IMG/VR virus record: IMGVR_UViG_3300034523_000184
Span: 1-39,031 of that record
Direction: 5' to 3' (one strand)
Length of the DNA: 39,031 nt
From: a virus
Shown: piece after piece, positions 15,181-23,240 of the stretch
Numbering within the stretch: position 1 is the stretch's first letter
Layout of the letters: the number at the start of each line of letters is the position of its first letter
Program-made: the position numbers and the translations under genes
Notes under the pieces: model-generated
Databases searched by the model: none
Told to the model about the DNA's origin: nothing
What the model saw: the letters and a program-made list of their open reading frames with translations, nothing else

Positions 15181-16604
15181 TATGGTGCTCCCAGGTTGAC
15201 CAGGTATTCGCTGGTGATTTCGGTTTCGAACGTGCCTCGCTCAAGCGGCAAAGGCACGGTCAGCTTGTAACTGAACAGCGCGTGACCGAGCTGCAGCTCT
15301 GTCTGAGGGTTGCGGGCCGGGTCATACCAGCACTCCCCGCCGATCAAGGCCTGATCGCCAATCAACTTGCGAAACAGCAGATTGACACTTTCGGTGATGC
15401 TGTCGATCAGCGAATCGGTGATCGGCATGTCAACGAATTGCAGTGAGCTGTAGCGGATCGATTCGTCGATGATGTCCTTGGTGCGACGGACGTTTTCGAA
15501 GTTGCGCATCTCCGTGACGGTTGGCCAGGCAGCAGTGCGGTTCCCCCACAAGCGCAGCCCGGTACCGAAGGAGTTGAACACGGTGGTGATGCCGTTTTCG
15601 TTGAGCAAGTTCACTTCGCTGCTTGCATCGTCAACACGAGCGGTCAATGGCCGCTCCAGCCCGATTACGCCAATCAGCTCCTGGTTGGAGCTGCTCCACC
15701 AGTAACCCTTGTCGTTGTCGATCTTCGCCCGAAGTGCAGCGGCACGGATCGATAGGGGCTCTAGGCGCTCCAGGCTTGTAGCCGTATCGAGCACTTTCAC
15801 ATGCGGATAGCACAACCGCACCCGGTCACTGCTGGTGTTGAAGTTGATCGCTCCTGCAGGCCCGCGACCGGCAATGCACTGCTGCACCGTGGTGCCGATC
15901 GGCGCATCGATGTAAGCGATCCCGCCAACCTGGGTGGCAGCAGCGATCAGCTCGACACTGACCGAGTTAAGCTGGCTGAACCCCGGCGCAATGAAGATCT
16001 TCGCGAAGAAACCTAGGGTGTTGTAGCTGTCCTGGAACGCTTTGAGCCCGCTCCGCTGACCTGCAATGTTGATCGCGCCGACGATATCGGCAGGCGTGAC
16101 CTTGCTCGGATCCGCATGGGTGTAGTCGGCGAGGACCGAACCGTTGACCGGGATGGCGCCAGCGGCCAGCCGGGTAACCTTGCCGGTCAGCATGTCGACG
16201 GTGTAGTCGATGCCGACTTCGTAGGCAGCTCCCTCGGCTGGTTTGAGCGTCAAAGCCTGCAGTGCGCCATGGGCCAATCGCAACAGCTCGTTGTCGCCGA
16301 ATGAGCGCGCCTGGCCTACAACATTGGTGCGGTGGATCAACGGATCCAGAACGTTCACCACCAGGACCGTGCCTGCGCCGAAGTCATAGATACCCGACAG
16401 CGCCTTGGGGATGCTGAAGCCGTCCAGATCATCAGGGCCAAACTGAGCGCCGTCGGTCTCATTCAGCGACAGCGTGACCGCATTCACCGCCCCGACCGGC
16501 GCGGTGCCGAGCAACGCAATGACTGCCGACTTCACAATCCGGATGGGTCGCGCCCCTCGGGAGATCTCAAGGGTTTCAATACCGTGCAAATAGTTAGCAG
16601 CCAT
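15180..16604 (-). CDS. Tail sheath protein (P2 FI/Mu L-like)
   Basis: A 474-residue contractile sheath protein. It begins MAANYLHGIETLEISRGARPIRIVKSAVIALLGTAP, the family N-terminus, and ends with strands including RGTFETEITSEYLVNLGAP. The middle contains the AAALRAKIDNDKGYWWSSSN and GLRLWGNRTA signatures of sheath proteins. P2 FI is 396 residues, and Mu L is about 495. It shows this phage has a contractile tail. It overlaps the tail tube gene by one base. Confidence 0.95.
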   Translation of the reverse strand: MAANYLHGIETLEISRGARPIRIVKSAVIALLGTAPVGAVNAVTLSLNETDGAQFGPDDLDGFSIPKALSGIYDFGAGTVLVVNVLDPLIHRTNVVGQARSFGDNELLRLAHGALQALTLKPAEGAAYEVGIDYTVDMLTGKVTRLAAGAIPVNGSVLADYTHADPSKVTPADIVGAINIAGQRSGLKAFQDSYNTLGFFAKIFIAPGFSQLNSVSVELIAAATQVGGIAYIDAPIGTTVQQCIAGRGPAGAINFNTSSDRVRLCYPHVKVLDTATSLERLEPLSIRAAALRAKIDNDKGYWWSSSNQELIGVIGLERPLTARVDDASSEVNLLNENGITTVFNSFGTGLRLWGNRTAAWPTVTEMRNFENVRRTKDIIDESIRYSSLQFVDMPITDSLIDSITESVNLLFRKLIGDQALIGGECWYDPARNPQTELQLGHALFSYKLTVPLPLERGTFETEITSEYLVNLGAP

Positions 16605-16858
16605 CAGGCTTTTGCTCCTTTCTTGGCTTGCGCAGTTGGCGCATCGACCACAGCGCTTTCGGCGACATCGCCTGGAAGCAACTCCAGGTGTTTGAGGGCG
16701 ATCAGTACTTGAACATACTCATGATCTTCAGGTAGCTCGACAGGCTTGCCAGGCATCAGCTGCACTTCGAGCAGCTCGGCAGGGTTGCCGGATTCAGCGA
16801 CCAGACGAAGCGTCGCCGCGCTCTGCGGGCCTTTGTACAAATAGCGGGTCAGTTTCAC
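16604..16858 (-). CDS. Small phage protein of unknown role between sheath and gp37-like genes
   Basis: An 84-residue protein, mostly beta then a short helix, with no motif I recognise: MKLTRYLYKGPQSAATLRLV, then LMPGKPVELPEDHEYVQVLIALKHL. The end is Ala/Lys-rich. It overlaps the genes on both sides by 1 and 4 bases. In Mu the gene in this place (gp38) is also small and uncharacterised. Confidence 0.75.
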   Translation of the reverse strand: MKLTRYLYKGPQSAATLRLVAESGNPAELLEVQLMPGKPVELPEDHEYVQVLIALKHLELLPGDVAESAVVDAPTAQAKKGAKA

Positions 16859-17349
16859 TGGTATTCCTCGAAACGGGTCTGTGTCAGTAGAGGCCCGGTT
16901 TCGGGCTCCATGATTTGCAACTGAGTTGCACGGGTGGAAATGTCGAGGCTGTACTGCCAGATGCCCTGGACTTGGCCGATGAACGCTTCAGCGAGCGGAC
17001 GACAGGCCACATCACAGTGCGGTGCCCTCCAGCCAGTCAGCGCGCCACGTGCTCGATCGAGGTAACTGATCACACCGTCCTTGCCGTTCAGCTGCCGGAA
17101 CACAAAGGTCAGGCGCAGCACGATCTTGCGGGCCTGGAACATGGCATCCGTCGATTCGGAGTCGTCGAAGGATGACTTGCCGAAGGCCACCAGCACCGCG
17201 CCCCGAGGATGGTTAAGCCGGTACTGAGCCGGGCTTTCCGGGAACAACTCGATCATCAGCTCTTTATCGAAGTGCGCTTTCAGGCGCTCTACGATGGCAA
17301 GCATCAGCTGCTCGGTCTGGGTCTTTGGCTGAATCAATGGCTGACTCAT
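16855..17349 (-). CDS. Mu gp37-like protein (DUF1834), head-tail joining
   Basis: A 164-residue protein with the DUF1834 pattern: KTQTEQLMLAIVERLKAHF, NHPRGAVLVAFGKSSFDD, KIVLRLTFVFRQLNG and WQYSLDISTRATQLQI. The family includes Mu gp37, a tail-terminator-like protein, and it normally sits just before the sheath. I start at ATG 17347-17349, where TGATG overlaps the stop of the gp36-like gene. A longer version from 17364 is less likely. Confidence 0.85.
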   Translation of the reverse strand: MSQPLIQPKTQTEQLMLAIVERLKAHFDKELMIELFPESPAQYRLNHPRGAVLVAFGKSSFDDSESTDAMFQARKIVLRLTFVFRQLNGKDGVISYLDRARGALTGWRAPHCDVACRPLAEAFIGQVQGIWQYSLDISTRATQLQIMEPETGPLLTQTRFEEYQ

Positions 17350-17780
17350 CAGTAGCTTTTCCATAAATCGTTGCCGAACTGCTGGCGACGGGACCGGACC
17401 CGGATCTCGCCGGGCTCGGGAGCCGCCTTGCCTGACGGCATGCCCAGGGTGACGACACCATCACGGATGCTTTCCAGCAGCTTGATGGTGTCCTTGCGGC
17501 TGTCCTTGACCGGATCCGGCAATGAGCCTTCAGGCCGACGCTGATACAACCAGTGCCGTGCCAGGTAGACCACGGCATCGCGTAGCACCGTGGGGACCGG
17601 ATCGAGCGGCAAGGTGTAGCGCCCGCGCAGATAACCGTCGACCAGCTCCTCGGCCTGGCGCACGCCGTCCTCGATCACAGACTCGTTCGGCTGCATGGCC
17701 GAGGGGTCATCGTTGGAGAGCTGAATCAGCGCCAGCTCAGGGATGGCATTGCCGATATCGGCGCGGGTGCAGTAACGCAT
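17349..17780 (-). CDS. Mu gp36-like protein (DUF1320), head-tail connector
   Basis: A 143-residue protein of the DUF1320 family. It starts MRYCTRADIGNAIPELALIQLSND and continues RQAEELVDGYLRGRYTLPLDPVPTVLRDAVVYLARHWLYQRRPEG, the helical signature of adaptor proteins of HK97-type connectors. It follows the major capsid gene, as in Mu. It overlaps the gp37-like gene by one base. Confidence 0.92.
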   Translation of the reverse strand: MRYCTRADIGNAIPELALIQLSNDDPSAMQPNESVIEDGVRQAEELVDGYLRGRYTLPLDPVPTVLRDAVVYLARHWLYQRRPEGSLPDPVKDSRKDTIKLLESIRDGVVTLGMPSGKAAPEPGEIRVRSRRQQFGNDLWKSY

Positions 17781-17783
17781 GGC

Positions 17784-18761
17784 TTAGAACGACAGTTCGA
17801 CGAGGGCTTCAGGGAACAAGCACATCGCCAGCGGGTTAGCCTGGGCTTCCACGTCCCAGCCCTTGCCCAGCTTGCGTTCTTCAGCCTTGCTATAGAACGG
17901 CAAGCCGACCGAGTTAACCGTCTCGTTGTAGTTGGCTGGGGCGTTAAACATCTTGAAAATGCCTTTGCCCACCGGGAATACCTGGGCAACGTTGGACGGG
18001 ATATAGCGCTGGCCGCTGACTGTCACGTCGTACTCGATGAACTCAATGCCGCCGAACGTGAAGCCCGAGCGAAGATCGCCGCCGATCTTGTCCTGGGCTT
18101 CCTGGTAGCCAGCAAAAGCCGCCTTGACCTTTTCATGATCGGTGAAAGCATCGAACCAGTCAGGGCCGCAGAACGAGCGGAAGCCCGTGACCATGACGCC
18201 GCCAAGTTTCGATTCGGCGTAGCGCTTGGCATCCAGACAGGCCTTGCGGACGTTGGTCCCTGCCACGCCCAGGGCGACGGTGACCTTTTTCTGCGTAACA
18301 CCGAACTCACTGAACAAGTCGACAATGACTGCGCCGTCTGCATCCAGAAGCTTGCCGCGCAATGCACCGACACGCTGGAATTCACGCGTGGATTCGATGC
18401 TGTTCTTCAACTCCTGCAGGTGGTCGTTGATCACTGCGGCCACAGGCGTTGAAGCCGTTTCCTGACCAAAGGACGCAATGCCTTGCAGCTGGCTCGGAAG
18501 CAGCGGGCGACCCAGTGGCAGGTGCAACGTTTCGAAGATGCGGCGGGCTCGCTTGCCGCCTTTTACGGCTGCCGGATCGGCGTCGCGGGAGGTGTTAGGG
18601 ACCAGCACCAGGCGACCTTCGTATTCGTCGATGGCCACCGCCGTGGTGGTGACACCTTTTTCTTCGAAGATGCCCATCGCACCCACTTTGCTAGGGATGA
18701 CGGGCAGCTTGTTGATGGATGCGCTAAGACTGGCAACGGTGAAGAGGTCTTGAAGATTCAT
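17784..18761 (-). CDS. Major capsid protein (lambda gpE family)
   Basis: A 325-residue HK97-fold capsid protein. It has the lambda gpE family pattern: EKGVTTTAVAIDEYEGRLVLVPNTSRD, then RRIFETLHLPLG and a C-terminal LFPEALVELSF. GFTFGGIEFIEYDVTVSG forms the P-domain part. It differs from Mu gpT, the capsid of Mu. A lambda gpD-like gene lies directly upstream in the operon, as in lambda. The ribosome site AGGAG is 7 bases before ATG. Confidence 0.92.
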   Translation of the reverse strand: MNLQDLFTVASLSASINKLPVIPSKVGAMGIFEEKGVTTTAVAIDEYEGRLVLVPNTSRDADPAAVKGGKRARRIFETLHLPLGRPLLPSQLQGIASFGQETASTPVAAVINDHLQELKNSIESTREFQRVGALRGKLLDADGAVIVDLFSEFGVTQKKVTVALGVAGTNVRKACLDAKRYAESKLGGVMVTGFRSFCGPDWFDAFTDHEKVKAAFAGYQEAQDKIGGDLRSGFTFGGIEFIEYDVTVSGQRYIPSNVAQVFPVGKGIFKMFNAPANYNETVNSVGLPFYSKAEERKLGKGWDVEAQANPLAMCLFPEALVELSF

Positions 18762-18773
18762 GTAAAGCTCCTA

Positions 18774-19142
18774 TCAGAGCGCCGCACGAGCGACGATGCC
18801 CAGGGCGTTCAGTTCGCCCAGGGCGATGGTTTTTTCCGCATCGGTGATGCCTGCGGGCCACAGCAGTTCCGCCGAGTCCACGACAGCGCCACGGGCAATG
18901 ACAACGCCAGGTGCGTCGCCGTCGGTGGCATCAACCGCTTCGCCAAGAACAGCGACGGCTTTTTCAGCATCGCCAACTGCAACAGGATCGAGCGCTGTGT
19001 ACTTGCCATCGACCTTGGCCAACACAGTGCCAATCACGTAGACGGTGCCAGCGAGCAGCAACCCTGTTTCCTTGGTCCAGCCGGGTGCGACTTCGACCAG
19101 GAGCAAATCACCCAATGTTTTTGGCGGTGTGTAAGTAGGCAT
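18774..19142 (-). CDS. Head decoration protein (lambda gpD family)
   Basis: A 122-residue head-decoration protein. It fits lambda gpD: LLAGTVYVIGTVLAKVDGKYTALDP, then VAVLGEAVDATDGDAPGVVIARGAVVDSAELLWP. Lambda gpD is 110 residues. Trimers stabilise the capsid after expansion. It is between the protease and capsid genes and has GGAGG just before the start. Confidence 0.92.
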   Translation of the reverse strand: MPTYTPPKTLGDLLLVEVAPGWTKETGLLLAGTVYVIGTVLAKVDGKYTALDPVAVGDAEKAVAVLGEAVDATDGDAPGVVIARGAVVDSAELLWPAGITDAEKTIALGELNALGIVARAAL

Positions 19143-19150
19143 GGAGCCTC

Positions 19151-20179
19151 CTATCGTTTCGAACGGGCTTCGGCGTCAGCCACAAGCGGGTTAATGGATT
19201 TGTCCACGGTCTTGCCAGCGCGGTGCTTGGAGGCCTGCTCGCCGAAGCTGACAGCGCCGGTCAGCTCCTTGAACACAGACTTCAGGCCTTCGCTGAGTGG
19301 CTGGCGGTCATCGGCTTCGCCAAACTCCAACGGCTTATCGCCTTTGTCACCGGTCTCGGCGTAGTCCAGCGCGGCGACCACGGCAGCGACGTGGGCAGGC
19401 TTCATGCCGCTGGCCACCAGCTGCTCGGCGAATTCGGTGTTGCCGGTATGGATCGCTTCCTGGGTCGCGGCTTTGTCGGCCTTGTCGCGGCGGGCGATCT
19501 GGGCTTGAAGACGCTCGTTGTCCGCTTTCAATGCGGCCTGTTCTTCCTCGGTCACGGGATTTACCTCAGTGGTGGGTTTGGGTTCTGAATAGGAAGGGCC
19601 TGCGTCCAGCTCGGTGCGGCGCGCCTGCTCGGCAAGGCTGTCGATCTCCCAGGAAGGCGCCACCTTGTCAGCAGTCTCAGCGCCGAACTGGCCGATGAGG
19701 AACTCGCGGAACTTGCGCCACAGGCCCGAGCTGATCTCGTGGCCGTAGTCGCCGAACTCGATGACGCCTTCATCGGTGTCAGCCAGGTCGATGGAGCGCA
19801 GGCCTTTGATCGCAGGTGGCTGGGCTCCGAGAAAACCGACATGGCGCAGGTAATACACGCCTGGTACAGGGTTGCTCGGTGAGTCGGGGTGATAAAACGA
19901 GGCGGAGATCTTCTTGTAGCTGCCTTTGCTGACCAGCTCGGCAAACGCCGGGTCGACCTGCTGGGGCTCGGCGATCAACCCCTCAGCCGTTGCCTGGAGA
20001 GACTTCACCCAGCCTGCTGCCGGTGCATCGTGTTTGGGATGGCCGATTACCAGCGGGGCTTCATGCAATGCCGGTGAGTACGCACGCACGGTGGCGGCCA
20101 GATCACTTTCGCTGAAGTTGAAGCTGGCACCGCTCATGGCGGTGTGGGTACCCGGCTTGAAAATATGGAGTGGCTTCAT
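19151..20179 (-). CDS. Capsid maturation protease/scaffold (Mu gpI-like)
   Basis: A 342-residue protein like the Mu gpI protease with a fused scaffold. The N-terminal 150 residues contain MKPLHIFKPGTHTAMSG, PLVIGHPKHDAPAAGWVKSL and SYKKISASFY (a candidate catalytic Ser-containing segment). The C-terminal part is a coiled coil (about 205-250, EEEQAALKADNERLQAQIARRDK) followed by a basic end. It cuts the scaffold and processes the capsid. It is the first gene of the block and lies 60 bases past late element C. No strong ribosome site is visible. Confidence 0.85.
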   Translation of the reverse strand: MKPLHIFKPGTHTAMSGASFNFSESDLAATVRAYSPALHEAPLVIGHPKHDAPAAGWVKSLQATAEGLIAEPQQVDPAFAELVSKGSYKKISASFYHPDSPSNPVPGVYYLRHVGFLGAQPPAIKGLRSIDLADTDEGVIEFGDYGHEISSGLWRKFREFLIGQFGAETADKVAPSWEIDSLAEQARRTELDAGPSYSEPKPTTEVNPVTEEEQAALKADNERLQAQIARRDKADKAATQEAIHTGNTEFAEQLVASGMKPAHVAAVVAALDYAETGDKGDKPLEFGEADDRQPLSEGLKSVFKELTGAVSFGEQASKHRAGKTVDKSINPLVADAEARSKR

Positions 20180-20239
20180 GGCTATTGGCGTGCGCTTGAT
20201 GGGGTAAGCACACAGCCTGATGCAATGGACTGCCAGAGA

Positions 20240-20258
20240 CTTTTAATCGGCTTTAAAG
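20240..20258 (-). promoter_or_regulatory. Late element copy C, upstream of the protease/capsid block
   Basis: CTTTTAATCGGCTTTAAAG (+ strand), in the 236-base gap between the protease and morphogenesis (gpG-like) genes. Nothing else that looks like a gene is in this gap. Confidence 0.8.
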
Positions 20259-20380
20259 AGTTGTCGCGAGGGAATGTGATGAAGTGTCCGGGATATACAC
20301 CCGATCAACAGGCGCGAAGGACGGCAGCGGGGATTTATAAAGCATGCACAGCGGATTTCAGGGGTGCAGTTCGATGAACC

Positions 20381-20397
20381 GGGGCGCTTAACGCCCC
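20381..20397 (-). terminator. Hairpin after the virion-morphogenesis gene
   Basis: GGGGCG and CGCCCC pair with a 5-base loop, 19 bases past the stop of the gpG-like gene on the - strand. The stem is 6 bp and there is no T-tract after it, so it may be a weak terminator at the end of the lysis-to-head block. Confidence 0.5.
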
Positions 20398-20415
20398 TAA
20401 TCGCTTCCTACGGCC

Positions 20416-20892
20416 TTACACGCGGGCCGCTTTTCCCAGGTGCATCATCGCCAAATCTAGGATGGCTTCCTCGGCTTCGGGTTGTACCGCACCCTCAGCG
20501 TCCATTGGAAGATAAGGCCGAGCGGGAATATCACCCCAGAGGTGAGGGAATTCTGCCTTGGTGCCGCCAAAATGCATCATGGCCGCATAGGGCTTGTTAC
20601 TGCCAACCACGGCTGAGCTATCGGTGGCGTAAGTAGTGATGGACGCTGCCAAGCCAGCGGAACTGACCTGCAGCATCTGACCTGGCCACGTCCCATCCTT
20701 TTCGCGCTGGCCGATACGCACATCAGACAGATCCGTCCAATCTGGGCGGCCTTGCTCCTCCAGATTCTCCTCGGTGATGCTGCCCAGCTCTGCGGCGACC
20801 GATCGCATCAAAGGGGCCAGATCGCCTACCGCCCATTCAACCTTGCGCAGCACATCCTGCAAACGCTGCTGATCCAATTCGATGGTGAACAT
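20416..20892 (-). CDS. Virion morphogenesis protein (Mu gpG/P2 gpS-like)
   Basis: A 158-residue protein of the phage virion-morphogenesis family. It begins MFTIELDQQRLQDVLRKVEWAVGDLAPLMRSVAAELGSITEENLEEQGRP and later reads AASITTYATDSSAVVGSNKPYAAMMHFGG. Mu gpG and P2 gpS are tail-completion proteins of similar length. It ends the block started by late element D and begins one base after the MuF gene. Confidence 0.92.
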   Translation of the reverse strand: MFTIELDQQRLQDVLRKVEWAVGDLAPLMRSVAAELGSITEENLEEQGRPDWTDLSDVRIGQREKDGTWPGQMLQVSSAGLAASITTYATDSSAVVGSNKPYAAMMHFGGTKAEFPHLWGDIPARPYLPMDAEGAVQPEAEEAILDLAMMHLGKAARV

Positions 20893-20893
20893 G

Positions 20894-21739
20894 TCATTGC
20901 TCCTTTTGGGCGGAGGCCGCTTGCTTACGCTTCAGCGCTTCGGCCAGACCTGCACCAGGTGCGTGATTGAAACCGGGATCAGTACTGAACACAGCGACCC
21001 GACCGTCGCTATCGGTGGTGCGCAAGGATGTCACCTGAGCGGTGCGGATCTCGCCCGTGCGCTTGTCCGCGCCGGTTTCAACCGTTCGTGTCTCCATGCG
21101 GCCCGCGCTGCTATCGACCGTAAATCCACGACGCTTCAGGGCGGCCTCAGTCAGCGAGGTGACACGACAGCGACAGTTGAACCCGTTGGGCGGATAGATC
21201 GACGACCACACAGGATCATCGTGGCGATAGACCTTGCCACTCAGTGCGCGATGGCTGGGCCGAGTCATGCCGTCCAGGATGGCGACATAACGCCAGTAAG
21301 GGTGGGTATCTGCCGTCTCTTCCATGCTGGCCTTGCGACCAGCCATGTAGGCGCTTTGCAGGTTGGTCTGGTAGATCGTCTTCAAACGACGAGGGCTGCC
21401 CAACTGCACCATCTCCGCGCCGCCGCTGCTGTCGACTATCACTTGCTTGCCCCACCAGCCTTGCGCCTCCAGGACGGGCTGCATCGCCTTGGTGAACTGC
21501 TTAAGGGTCTGACCATCCTGCAACGCCGTTTCCAATGCGCCGCGAATATCCGACAGCAGATCCAGGCGCATGGCCTTGGCAACAGTGAATGCCTGGTCGT
21601 GCGCCTGATCGAGCATCTCCTGCCAGTTCCAGGTAATCGCATAACCCTTCGACTTCATGTACTCGACCGCATTCTCCGGCTCCAGGCCAAAGATGGCTTT
21701 GAGGTCAGCAGGCGACGGCATCTTCGATGAGGTGGCCAT
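20894..21739 (-). CDS. MuF-type head morphogenesis protein (Mu gpF-like)
   Basis: A 281-residue minor head protein. The SPP1 gp7/MuF core is visible: TNLQSAYMAGRKASMEETADTHPYWRYVAILDGMTRPSHRALSG, then the end PPNGFNCRCRVTSLTEAAL with CRC signature. These proteins bind the portal and are ejected with DNA. Some MuF proteins carry C-terminal toxins, but here the tail after the core is only about 80 residues, with no toxin visible. Confidence 0.93.
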   Translation of the reverse strand: MATSSKMPSPADLKAIFGLEPENAVEYMKSKGYAITWNWQEMLDQAHDQAFTVAKAMRLDLLSDIRGALETALQDGQTLKQFTKAMQPVLEAQGWWGKQVIVDSSGGAEMVQLGSPRRLKTIYQTNLQSAYMAGRKASMEETADTHPYWRYVAILDGMTRPSHRALSGKVYRHDDPVWSSIYPPNGFNCRCRVTSLTEAALKRRGFTVDSSAGRMETRTVETGADKRTGEIRTAQVTSLRTTDSDGRVAVFSTDPGFNHAPGAGLAEALKRKQAASAQKEQ

Positions 21740-21740
21740 A

Positions 21741-23240
21741 TCAGTCCTCCCGATCTGCAGCGGCCGTCAAGCGGCCCCACATATCTGCCATGAACACCAA
21801 CTTGGTGAGTGTCTGCTGCAGCGCCTGGTCATCCATCAGCGGATAGGCTTCAGCCAGCAACCCCAATGCCTCGGCTTCAGTTCGGCCTTGCTGCAAGGCT
21901 TCGATCAACGGTGCGATCGCTTTTTCGGCTTGCTCCTGCAGCAGCTGCGCGGGCAATGCATCAATCACCTGGTCAAGTGCGACCTGGTCGAGAATCGGCT
22001 TGAGCGCTGACTCGGCAAACTCTGCCGTGGGTACGGTGGCCGCCTCTGGCGCAGCAAGGTCGCCTTCCTGCAGGTTGTAGGTACGCATCCAGTAAGCCGG
22101 GGTGAACTTGACGCCTGCATCGGTGAGGTTCTTATCACGCTCGGCCAGCGTTTTATCGATCTCGTCCTGCTCCCACAGGTCGTACAGGGGAGCCGCCACG
22201 GATTCGCCGAAGTTGAGATCCACGATCCGGCGGATAATGCCGTTCATCGCAGCGGCCACGATACCTGCGTCGCCGTCGCGAATATCGTTGGTAACTTCGG
22301 CACCGGCCGTCGCGCTGGCGCGGTTGCTTTCTTTCTCGGTTGTCTGGTTTTGCCCGAGCATGGCCACGTTGATTTCACTGCGGCAGTACTCCAGCAGCTC
22401 GCGATACACGTCGGCGCTGTCGGCCTTGCCTGCAGCCTCAACGATGGACACGCTGGAATCATCCGGGATCGCGGCAACCGCGTCCTGGACCATGGCTTCC
22501 AGGCTGTCGAGCAGCAGATCAGTTTCTTCGTTGGTCGCGCCGCGTGGGTGTTTACCGATCACCCAAGGGCTGCCGTATTTCTCGGTGAACTGCACCCAGA
22601 ACTTCAAGCCACCCTTCATGAACACCGCAGGCCAAAAGCACATGGACAGGTCGGGGAAGCCGTAAGGGTTCGCGTAGGTCGCGTCCTGGCGGGCCACGAC
22701 GAAGCGCATCGGGTCGCACAGTTCGCCGTCCTGGCCAGCCTCTTTGGAGCGAAAGCGCAGCGCGTTGTCCTGGTCGTAGAAAAACCATTCGGCCGGTTTG
22801 CCCAGCACATCCTCTGGCACAGTGAACAAGCCGACTGGCTGCCACATCAACTCGACAGGTTGGTACCCGAACAGCGGTGCATCGAGCAGCTCGCGAATGA
22901 TCCGGTCCAGGTCCAGGTCGGTGAGCCAGTCACGGATGAATCGGTCGACCTTGGTCGGTGCATTGGCGCGCTTCAGGTCGCGCTCCAGGGCTAGCACAGC
23001 GGACTTGCGCCGACGGACGTTGCCGCCGACCAGGGCGGCGCTACGCAGATCGCGATACACGGTAATGTCTTTGCCCTGGGCCTTGAGGATCGGGTCAGGG
23101 TTCGGCAGGTTGACGCCGCCCATGCTGCCCGCATCGATGCGACCGCGTGTGGCGATGTGATTGGTGAGACTGGAGGACCGCTTCGTTTCGGAGAAACGGA
23201 CAAACTCGGTGGGACTGACCCACACACCTTGGTTTTTCAT
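21741..23240 (-). CDS. Portal protein (Mu gp29-like, DUF935)
   Basis: A 499-residue portal protein of the DUF935 family. Conserved parts are DLDLDRIIRELLDAPLFGYQPVELMW, PYGFPDLSMCFWPAVFMKGGLKFWVQFTEKYGSPWVIGKHPRG and QNQTTEKESNRASATAG. It forms the 12-fold DNA gate at the capsid vertex. It overlaps the terminase gene by 4 bases and is followed by the MuF gene, in Mu order. Confidence 0.95.
   Translation of the reverse strand: MKNQGVWVSPTEFVRFSETKRSSSLTNHIATRGRIDAGSMGGVNLPNPDPILKAQGKDITVYRDLRSAALVGGNVRRRKSAVLALERDLKRANAPTKVDRFIRDWLTDLDLDRIIRELLDAPLFGYQPVELMWQPVGLFTVPEDVLGKPAEWFFYDQDNALRFRSKEAGQDGELCDPMRFVVARQDATYANPYGFPDLSMCFWPAVFMKGGLKFWVQFTEKYGSPWVIGKHPRGATNEETDLLLDSLEAMVQDAVAAIPDDSSVSIVEAAGKADSADVYRELLEYCRSEINVAMLGQNQTTEKESNRASATAGAEVTNDIRDGDAGIVAAAMNGIIRRIVDLNFGESVAAPLYDLWEQDEIDKTLAERDKNLTDAGVKFTPAYWMRTYNLQEGDLAAPEAATVPTAEFAESALKPILDQVALDQVIDALPAQLLQEQAEKAIAPLIEALQQGRTEAEALGLLAEAYPLMDDQALQQTLTKLVFMADMWGRLTAAADRED

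Noticed and set aside
18483-19364. 293-residue + strand frame
   Set aside because: Antisense across the capsid, decoration and protease genes, which are well supported on the other strand.
20894-21739. MuF protein as a polymorphic toxin
   Set aside because: The C-terminal part after the MuF core is short and has no visible toxin motif; no immunity gene follows.
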